From contig JAFZRK010000113.1 of the NCBI GenBank assembly GCA_017619905.1, forward strand, positions 1-6,771: a stretch of DNA of 6,771 nt, read 5' to 3'. Positions 1 through 5,030 of the stretch are shown here, in pieces. This stretch comes from Bacillota bacterium (lineage in GTDB: Bacteria > Bacillota > Clostridia > Peptostreptococcales > Anaerovoracaceae). The position numbers and the translations under genes are program-made. The notes below the pieces were generated by a model. The model ran no database searches. It saw only the letters and a list, made by a program, of their open reading frames with translations, and was not told where the DNA came from. Every line of letters starts with the position of its first letter. Position 1 is the first letter of the stretch.

Positions 1-316
1 CCTTGTGCTGCTCGTCCGGCAGCTGGGTCTTAAGGAAGTCCTCGTATTCTCTGAACACGTCCTGCGGCAGGTCGTCCTCCGCGTCCAGGCGGTTCTCTAT
101 GCGGTTGAGGCGCTGCTCCGCGGTAAGGTCGAACAGGTCGTCTATGGTGACGCCGAAGATCTCCGCGATGAGCGGCAGGGTGGTGATGTCCGGCATTGCT
201 ACGTCGTTCTCCCATTTGGAGACGGACTGCGCGCCTATGCCCAGCTTGTCGGCCAGCTGCTCCTGGGTGAGCCCCGCCTTAAAGCGAAGCTGTCTTATCT
301 TTTTTCCAAGTTCCAT
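1..316 (-). CDS. XRE-family helix-turn-helix transcriptional regulator, N-terminal part (cut by window edge)
   Basis: Read on the minus strand, an ATG at 316-314 opens a frame of 105 codons with no stop before the window edge, so the C-terminus is missing. An AAAGGAGGA ribosome binding site lies just upstream (about 323-331). The protein begins MELGKKIRQLRFKAGLTQEQ. Residues 5-62 are a typical Cro/C1-type (HTH_3) DNA-binding domain: TQEQLADKLGI (17-27) as the first helix of the motif, GAQSVSKWEND (28-38) as the recognition helix, then MPDITTLPLIAEIFGVTIDDLF, the usual end of the fold. Residues 65-105 are acidic and look helical, of unknown role; whether a sensor or membrane domain follows cannot be seen. 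It is divergent from the lipoprotein/ABC operon, the classic place for a local regulator. The inverted repeat over its own promoter suggests autorepression (inference). The family call is very secure; the target genes are not. Confidence 0.93.
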   Translation of the reverse strand, partial: MELGKKIRQLRFKAGLTQEQLADKLGIGAQSVSKWENDVAMPDITTLPLIAEIFGVTIDDLFDLTAEQRLNRIENRLDAEDDLPQDVFREYEDFLKTQLPDEQHK

Positions 317-354
317 ATGTATTCCTCCTTTAAGAGTGTTTTTCTGTTTGAGTT

Positions 355-376
355 GTCCGGGGCCGAGGTTCCGGAC
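355..376 (-). other. GC-rich hairpin in the 5' leader of the XRE regulator gene
   Basis: GTCCGG (355-360) and CCGGAC (371-376) are perfect 6-base inverted repeats around a 10-base spacer. They lie between the predicted start of the minus-strand transcript (about 401) and its ribosome binding site (about 331), so the leader RNA could fold here. On the plus-strand RNA two G-U pairs would lengthen the stem. There is no T run directly after it on either strand, so it is not a standard terminator. A role in leader stability or protein binding is only a guess. Confidence 0.35.
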
Positions 377-387
377 GCTGCAGTTGT

Positions 388-418
388 TTTTTTACGATCG
401 CAACATCATTGTAAAAAA
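388..418. promoter_or_regulatory. Imperfect inverted repeat over the XRE promoter; likely operator
   Basis: TTTTTTACGAT (388-398) and ATTGTAAAAAA (408-418) form 11-base arms with one mismatch around a 9-base spacer. The right arm contains the -10 hexamer of the minus-strand promoter and the left arm lies just past its predicted start, so a bound protein would block initiation. The left part (388-404) recurs at 4848-4864 with 15 of 17 bases identical. The position and symmetry suit a dimeric XRE repressor, which would make the regulator self-repressing. The two inverted-repeat arms are directly visible; binding by this regulator is inference. Confidence 0.6.
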
Positions 419-436
419 GAAACGCCGCGGTTTCAA
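408..436 (-). promoter_or_regulatory. Promoter of the XRE regulator gene (TTGAAA-N17-TACAAT)
   Basis: On the minus strand the -35 hexamer TTGAAA (436-431) and the -10 hexamer TACAAT (413-408) are separated by exactly 17 bases, each matching the sigma-70/sigma-A consensus at five of six positions. Transcription should start near 401, giving a leader of roughly 85 bases. A second dyad, GAAAC-GCCGCG-GTTTC (419-434), lies in the spacer and -35 region and could be another binding site. Confidence 0.75.
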
Positions 437-500
437 TAGCGCAGATTTACAGTCCGCTCGCCTGTTGGTGGAGAACGCGTTGAGGGTGACGCGGGCTCAC

Positions 501-529
501 TTTACATATCCGTTTCGGTATGATACTAT
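501..529 (+). promoter_or_regulatory. Promoter of the lipoprotein/ABC operon (TTTACA-N17-TACTAT, extended -10)
   Basis: TTTACA (501-506) is followed after 17 bases by TACTAT (524-529), which is preceded by TGA at 521-523, the TGn extended -10 element that helps weak -10 hexamers. Start would be near 536, giving a short leader of about 22 bases containing the ribosome binding site AAGGGAGGG (541-549). The XRE-type inverted repeat lies about 85 bases upstream of the -35 and so does not overlap this promoter. Control of the operon by that site would need looping or a second site. Confidence 0.6.
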
Positions 530-557
530 GAAAACATCAAAAGGGAGGGATTATATC

Positions 558-1847
558 ATGAAAAGGATCTGTCGATTTCTTTTTTGCGTTCTTGCGATCG
601 CAGTCCTGCTGGCTTCGCTGGCAGGATGTACCAATGCTCCTGCAAACAACAACAGCAATGTCCCTGTCAATAACGACAGCGGCAATGTTGAACCGGATTC
701 CTCCGAAGACGATCCGGAGCCATTTTCGTACGACCGTGCCGAGTGGTTCTGTTCCTTCAAATACAGTCCCCAATTCACGTCTCCTGCAAAGATCATAAAC
801 ATCAAGACCGGGGACGTGCTCGTCGCTTGCACGGATCCGCTGTGCAAACACAGTTCGAACAGCGAGACGTGCTTTTTCAATACCTCAAGAGATGATACAG
901 TGCTCTATGACGTGGAATATTCCGACGGGCACATCTATTTTGTCGCAGATAAACAGACGTCCGACGGAAGGATAATGAAACTGTATGACTATGATATAAG
1001 CAATAACCGTATCGATGAGATCTATACCTATGACTATATCGATTTCCAGGTCAAGCTGAATACGAACGATAAACTTCTGTTCTTCACTGCGCTTACTGAA
1101 GAAGGAAAAGACATAACGGACAGTAAGATGGGGCTCTTCTCTTACGATCCGGAAAGCAAAGCCGTAACATTAATGTATGAAGACACGCATGTGGGTGATT
1201 TCACCTTCTTTGACGATCACTACATTCGTTATGCGAGGTATGACGAGAAAAAAGACAGGATCATCTACTGCAGATACTCTTACGACGGATCGAGTGGGGA
1301 AACATTCGATACACTTCCGGACGGCACCCCGTTTGAGATCTTCGGATGGAATCTTAAACAAAACGGTCTTTTCTCAAATACTGAGCCGAACGGCGGAGTA
1401 TATGTGGCGGAAGATGATACGCGTCTGATGTACCCGACAGACAGAGCAACGTATGTTCCGATCCGTTATAAGGACTCTTTCTGTTTCCAGCCCAGAAATA
1501 CAGAGGTCGTAAGACTAGGCAAGGATCCAAATACCGGAGATGCCGTTATGAGTATCGCTATCGACAATGAGTGGTATGTTCTGAGCAAAGACGGCTCGTA
1601 CAAGCATTATTCCGTCGATTGTGATTATCACTTCCAGATCGTTGCCATATACGAGAACATAGTACTAGGACGTATCTATTATAAACTTAGTGAAAATGGT
1701 GACTGCATTTTATCCGGATACCCGTCGGTCCCGGACATCGTCCGTATCGATCTGGATACCGGCAAAGCCACGTTCTACAACACATCGATGAGGAACGGAT
1801 TCATATTTAAGCAAACCACATTAGAGGTGACGGTCCACGAGAACTAA
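558..1847 (+). CDS. Secreted lipoprotein of unknown function with propeller-like repeats and a CTDPLCKH motif
   Basis: 429 residues. The frame is open far upstream, but ATG 558 is chosen because AAGGGAGGG (541-549) precedes it and it gives a proper lipoprotein signal: positive MKRICR, hydrophobic residues 7-20, then the lipobox LAGC with lipidated Cys24. An Asn/Ser/Asp-rich linker follows (25-55), then the folded part. CTDPLCKH (91-98) plus Cys105 gives a C-x4-C-x-H-x6-C pattern that could hold a disulfide or a metal. From about 120 to 254 there are three similar stretches of alternating strands with a period near 48 residues (about 124-156, 171-207 and 219-253), like blades of a beta-propeller. 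The protein should be anchored outside the membrane. It is first in an operon with an ABC permease and ATPase, so it may sense substrate or assist the transporter (inference). I know the DPLCxH motif from uncharacterised Clostridia lipoproteins but no function for it. By hand count, bases 901-960 are 27/60 GC, lower than in the second operon. Confidence 0.85.
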   Translation: MKRICRFLFCVLAIAVLLASLAGCTNAPANNNSNVPVNNDSGNVEPDSSEDDPEPFSYDRAEWFCSFKYSPQFTSPAKIINIKTGDVLVACTDPLCKHSSNSETCFFNTSRDDTVLYDVEYSDGHIYFVADKQTSDGRIMKLYDYDISNNRIDEIYTYDYIDFQVKLNTNDKLLFFTALTEEGKDITDSKMGLFSYDPESKAVTLMYEDTHVGDFTFFDDHYIRYARYDEKKDRIIYCRYSYDGSSGETFDTLPDGTPFEIFGWNLKQNGLFSNTEPNGGVYVAEDDTRLMYPTDRATYVPIRYKDSFCFQPRNTEVVRLGKDPNTGDAVMSIAIDNEWYVLSKDGSYKHYSVDCDYHFQIVAIYENIVLGRIYYKLSENGDCILSGYPSVPDIVRIDLDTGKATFYNTSMRNGFIFKQTTLEVTVHEN

Positions 1848-1850
1848 GGA

Positions 1851-3932
1851 ATGCTGTTCTTTTCCGAGCTGAAAAAGATCATAAAGAACAAAGCGCTTGT
1901 GGGGCTGACGCTGGTCCTGCTTGCGGCTGTTGCGGTCTCGGGAGCGCGCACTGCGGCTTCCGCGGAATACCGCTGTGCTGACGCGCGGGAGCTGTCCGAA
2001 GCATACGAACTGTTTGTAAACGAGACGGAAAGCGCCGCGAAGACTGCTATGCGCATGGCAAGGGGCGAATATGCCGTCTCTTATTATACCGAGGTCATAG
2101 AGCGTTACCGCGCAGCAGGAGAGCGTATCGTTTTCGACGGCGGAGATATCAGCGGATGGGACGAGCTCCTTTGTTTTGACCTGCCGTTTTATGCGGCGCT
2201 GATCATCGCCGTAATGGCCGGCGCGGTCAGCTTTTTTGAGGACACCAGAAAAGGAACGTCGCAGATAATAATCGCGACCAGGAACGGACGGAGAACGCTT
2301 GCGGTCTCGCGGGTCCTTTCCGCGGTCGTGTTTTCTGTTTTATTCTGCGTTCTATCCGGGCTTATTGTTTTGGCATGCTTTGGAGCCATGGGGCTTCTGC
2401 ACAACGGAAGCTTTGTGCTTCAGTCCGCGCCGTCGTTCTTACAGTCCGCGGAGGATCTTTCCCTTGCGCGGACGTTCGTGCTGCTTACGCTCCGGCGATG
2501 CCTTATCTGCGCAGCGGTCTGCGCCATAGCGTGCCTCGTTTCCAAACTTCTTAGGGGCTACATAGCCATCATACTTGTATCGGCGGCGTTTCCGGTACTG
2601 CAGTTCGTTCTGTTCTCCGTGCGTTACAGCGCCGTCGACGTGTTCGTGAAGAACGCCAACATCTTCGCGTTCGGAACAGCTTATCTTTTCAAGCGTTTCT
2701 ACTGCGTGCGCTTCTTCGGAAAGGCCTATCCGGAAGACCTTGTCCTTATATTTGCAATAGCAGCCATAGTCGTGTTTTTTGCGCTTTCTGTGCTGCTTCC
2801 CGAGCAGAGAAGGCAGGGCGGCGTAAGGAGGATAAAGCTTCCGTTCGACCTGTCCCGAACCAGTTCCAAGGCCCGTCCGCACGGCCTGTTCTCCTGGGAG
2901 TTCGTAAAGCTTCTGCGCACACCGGAGATAATACTGCCTGTGTGTCTGTGCCTTATCATCGGCATCGCGGGCGTGATAAGGTCCGGTCCCGTAAAGGCGA
3001 ATACCGGAGAGACGGTCTACCGCGCCTACTGCGAAGAGTTTTCGGGAATGTCTGCCGGAGCGGCTTACGATGCGATCCTCGAAGAAGAGATGCGGGTCGA
3101 GGCAGGTATCGGTCAGATGGAAGCGGCTGAGTCCATGTTTATCGCGGGAAAGATCACCGTTGAAGAATACGAAAAGATCACAAAGGAGTTCATCGACTGC
3201 TATATAAAGCAGGGGCAGATCCTTACGCTCAAGGCCAGGGCAAAGAATCTGGTGGATACGTCCGCCGAACTGGGCTGCGACCTGGAACTGGTCTACGATA
3301 CAGGTTACAACAAGTTTTTAAGCAAAGACGTTAACTTCCCGGCGTTTCTTGCCGTGATACTTTTAGCGTGCGCCTGCTTCTACAAGGAGCGCGAGGGCGG
3401 AGTCTTCCCGGTCTTCCGGGCCAGCCGCAACGGTCGGAAGCGCCTGTTCCTTACAAGGGCCTTGTTTGCAGTCGTCTGCGCAGTCGTAGTGTTCGCGCTG
3501 TTTACCGCTGCGGAGCTGTATGCGGTCTCCGGCAATGGCATCTTCGACTATTTGAGAGTTCCTGCCGCGTCGTTGGAGCGCTTGAAAGCATTCGGGACGC
3601 AGACCATCGGAAGCGTTATCCTTCAGGTGTACGCTATGCGGCTGATATCGGCAGTCTGCGCCGCGCTAATAACGTTTTCGCTCTCGGTCTGCTTTGACAG
3701 CATATTCCTGGCGCTTGCCCCGGTGTGCGGGTGGGCGCTCATCTCGTTTGCACTAAGGCGGTTTGGAATGGTCTTCCTTCCGGCGGATCTGTCCGCGTTC
3801 CTCTCCGGCGGAGCGCTTATTTCTGAAGGCGCATCCGCATGGCTGATGATGCTGCCGCTTTTGATAATAACCGGTATTTTAGCCGTATATTCATACAAAA
3901 AGTACACCTATTCGGGAAGGAGGATCTCATGA
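1851..3932 (+). CDS. ABC-2-type transporter permease, duplicated single-chain form (about 12 TM)
   Basis: 693 residues in the membrane. Two halves have the same plan. Each starts with an amphipathic elbow (FSELKKIIKNK at 4-14; SWEFVKLLRTPE at 348-359), then TM1 (about 16-33; 358-377). A large extracellular domain follows (about 34-108; 380-494), then TM2 and a cytoplasmic loop with a shared charged motif: ATRNGRR at 142-148 and ASRNGRK at 524-530. Four more predicted TM segments close each half (about 155-176, 214-232, 236-257, 296-316; and 533-556, 595-613, 616-636, 663-680). This resembles ABC-2 permeases with a large TM1-TM2 loop. A single chain would replace the usual permease dimer. The start ATG lies 3 bases after the lipoprotein stop, with AAGGA touching it (1846-1850). 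That spacing is too short for normal initiation, so translation probably couples to the gene before. The end overlaps the ATPase start. The substrate cannot be read from the sequence; export of a peptide, lipid or antimicrobial is usual for the class. Confidence 0.87.
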   Translation: MLFFSELKKIIKNKALVGLTLVLLAAVAVSGARTAASAEYRCADARELSEAYELFVNETESAAKTAMRMARGEYAVSYYTEVIERYRAAGERIVFDGGDISGWDELLCFDLPFYAALIIAVMAGAVSFFEDTRKGTSQIIIATRNGRRTLAVSRVLSAVVFSVLFCVLSGLIVLACFGAMGLLHNGSFVLQSAPSFLQSAEDLSLARTFVLLTLRRCLICAAVCAIACLVSKLLRGYIAIILVSAAFPVLQFVLFSVRYSAVDVFVKNANIFAFGTAYLFKRFYCVRFFGKAYPEDLVLIFAIAAIVVFFALSVLLPEQRRQGGVRRIKLPFDLSRTSSKARPHGLFSWEFVKLLRTPEIILPVCLCLIIGIAGVIRSGPVKANTGETVYRAYCEEFSGMSAGAAYDAILEEEMRVEAGIGQMEAAESMFIAGKITVEEYEKITKEFIDCYIKQGQILTLKARAKNLVDTSAELGCDLELVYDTGYNKFLSKDVNFPAFLAVILLACACFYKEREGGVFPVFRASRNGRKRLFLTRALFAVVCAVVVFALFTAAELYAVSGNGIFDYLRVPAASLERLKAFGTQTIGSVILQVYAMRLISAVCAALITFSLSVCFDSIFLALAPVCGWALISFALRRFGMVFLPADLSAFLSGGALISEGASAWLMMLPLLIITGILAVYSYKKYTYSGRRIS

Positions 3933-4813
3933 CCCTCGAATTCAAAAACGTTACGAAATCCTACGGAAAGGCGAAGGCGCTGGACGGATTCTCCGCGGTG
4001 CTGGAGCCGGGCATACATGCTCTGCTGGGACCTAACGGCGCAGGCAAGAGCACGCTTATGAACATACTGACGGACAACCTTAAGGCCGACGAGGGAAGCA
4101 TACTCTTCGACGGCGAGGATATTCTGAAGATGGGCGGCAGGTTCCGCGAAAAACTCGGTTTCATGCCGCAGTATCCGGGTATGTACGGCAGTTTTTCGGC
4201 GGAAAGCTTCCTCTGGTACATTGCGGAGCTTAAGGGCATCCCGCGCGACAGGGCGAAGACCGCCATCCCAGAGGTGTTGGAAGCAGTGGAACTTTCTGAC
4301 GTTGCAAACAAGCGGATATCGGCTTTCTCCGGCGGCATGAAGCAGCGTTTGGCGCTGGCTCAGGCGGTCCTTGGGGATCCGTCGGTGCTGGTGCTCGACG
4401 AGCCGACTGCAGGACTGGATCCCAGGCAGAGGATAGCCGTCCGCAACTATATCTCCAGAATAGCGTTCAACAAGATAGTAATTATTGCGACCCATGTGGT
4501 GGCGGACGTGGAATACATAGCGAAGAACGTCATTCTGCTCAACAAGGGCAGGATACACGATTCCGCGTCGCCGGCTGAGCTTATCCGGAAGATAGAGGGC
4601 AGGGTGTGGCGCGTTCCTGCGCAGCCCGCAGACGTTGCGGAGCTTCAGGCGCGCTTTGCCGTCACGAATATACAGAACGACGACGCGGGTGTTTCGCTGC
4701 GCGTGCTTTCCGATTCCGCGCCTACGCCCGATGCGGTCCTGATAACCCCGTCGCTGGAAGACTGCTACCTTAGCGTGTTCGGCGAGGGGTCAAAGGCAGA
4801 TACGGCGGAATGA
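3929..4813 (+). CDS. ABC transporter ATP-binding protein
   Basis: 294 residues, cytoplasmic. The start is ATG 3929, which overlaps the permease stop as ATGA and has AAGGAGGA at 3917-3924. The frame is open further upstream, but that part is permease coding in another frame. All nucleotide-binding motifs are intact: Walker A GPNGAGKST (34-42), Q-loop MPQ with Gln81, signature SGGMKQR (134-140), Walker B VLVLDEPTAG (153-162) with catalytic Glu158, D-loop LDP (163-165), and H-loop ATHVV with His189. The first 220 residues are the NBD. The last 70 or so form a small C-terminal domain ending PSLEDCYLSVFGE, usual in ATPases paired with ABC-2 drug, antibiotic or NatA-type exporters. It would energise the permease just upstream; one chain type must form a homodimer under the two-fold permease. 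This is the last gene of the operon: an intrinsic terminator starts 74 bases after its stop. Confidence 0.95.
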   Translation: MTLEFKNVTKSYGKAKALDGFSAVLEPGIHALLGPNGAGKSTLMNILTDNLKADEGSILFDGEDILKMGGRFREKLGFMPQYPGMYGSFSAESFLWYIAELKGIPRDRAKTAIPEVLEAVELSDVANKRISAFSGGMKQRLALAQAVLGDPSVLVLDEPTAGLDPRQRIAVRNYISRIAFNKIVIIATHVVADVEYIAKNVILLNKGRIHDSASPAELIRKIEGRVWRVPAQPADVAELQARFAVTNIQNDDAGVSLRVLSDSAPTPDAVLITPSLEDCYLSVFGEGSKADTAE

Positions 4814-4838
4814 TTTAAAGGCGAATAAATCGGAAAAG

Positions 4839-4860
4839 CGATTGTAATTTTTTACGATTG
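4839..4860. repeat. Dyad CGATTGTAA-TTTT-TTACGATTG with a copy of the XRE operator element
   Basis: CGATTGTAA (4839-4847) and TTACGATTG (4852-4860) are imperfect inverted arms around TTTT. The 17 bases at 4848-4864 match 388-404 in the regulator's promoter at 15 positions (shared core TTTTTTACGAT). The half-sites ATTGTAA and TTACGAT are the ones seen at the first site, but here they face the other way round. A looser third pairing follows: TACGAT (4865-4870) and ATTATAAA (4879-4886). This could be a second operator for the same regulator, or a relic of a duplicated promoter region. Confidence 0.45.
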
Positions 4861-4886
4861 AAACTACGATCGGATTCGATTATAAA
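4858..4886 (+). promoter_or_regulatory. Possible promoter abutting the terminator (TTGAAA-N17-TATAAA)
   Basis: TTGAAA (4858-4863) and TATAAA (4881-4886) have a 17-base spacer and match consensus at five of six positions each. The expected start (about 4893) falls inside the terminator hairpin, so a transcript from here would lack the left arm and should pass the terminator into the methyltransferase operon. The -35 overlaps the operator-like element at 4848-4864. It may be a regulated second promoter for that operon or a chance match. Confidence 0.4.
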
Positions 4887-4912
4887 GGGTGGCTGGGCAG
4901 CCGCTCTTTTTT
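4887..4912 (+). terminator. Rho-independent terminator of the lipoprotein/ABC operon
   Basis: GGGTGGCT (4887-4894), loop GGGC (4895-4898) and AGCCGCTC (4899-4906) form an 8-bp stem with two G-U pairs, followed at once by six T (4907-4912). It lies 74 bases after the ATPase stop, and no gene lies between. Confidence 0.85.
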
Positions 4913-4961
4913 ATTATGCATTTTATCTGCCGGAACCACTGCAGGAGCAAACCCTTGAGCG

Positions 4962-4990
4962 TTGACATCCCCGCGGGAGAATGTTAAAAT
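4962..4990 (+). promoter_or_regulatory. Strong promoter of the methyltransferase operon (TTGACA-N17-TAAAAT)
   Basis: A perfect -35 TTGACA (4962-4967) and a -10 TAAAAT (4985-4990) matching five of six consensus bases are separated by 17 bases. Start is expected near 4997, giving a leader of about 34 bases with the ribosome binding site AAGGAG (5019-5024) six bases before ATG 5031. Confidence 0.85.
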
Positions 4991-4994
4991 TTTA

Positions 4995-5008
4995 ATGAAC
5001 AAGTTCAT
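4995..5008. promoter_or_regulatory. Dyad ATGAAC-AA-GTTCAT at the start site; candidate operator
   Basis: Perfect 6-base inverted arms around two bases sit exactly where transcription from the 4962-4990 promoter should begin. This is a common position for a repressor site, and the size suits a TetR- or MarR-like dimer (inference). No such regulator is encoded in the window, and the dyad does not resemble the XRE-type repeats. Such a strong promoter would fit an operon kept off until its substrate appears. Confidence 0.45.
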
Positions 5009-5030
5009 ATAAAGTTCTAAGGAGAATCAA

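Noticed and set aside
355..393. Hairpin 355-376 plus T run 387-393 as a plus-strand terminator
   Set aside because: The T run is ten bases away from the stem, and no plus-strand gene ends here.
3..557. Open plus-strand frame extending the lipoprotein gene upstream to near the window start
   Set aside because: It runs antisense through the clear XRE gene and across both promoters. The lipobox signal peptide and ribosome binding site fix the start at 558. ATG 528 overlaps the -10 and has no ribosome binding site.
592..602. TTGCGATCG in the signal-peptide region, matching nine bases of the XRE operator on the other strand
   Set aside because: It lacks the T-rich flank and the inverted half-site. 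The palindrome GCGATCGC is common enough by chance, so it is not called as a third operator.
3908..4558. Minus-strand frame of 216 codons opposite the ATPase gene
   Set aside because: Antisense shadow of an unmistakable ABC ATPase with all motifs intact.
4814..5030. Riboswitch (for example cobalamin) ahead of the corrinoid-linked operon
   Set aside because: The predicted leader from the strong promoter is only about 34 bases and no B12-box-like sequence is seen.
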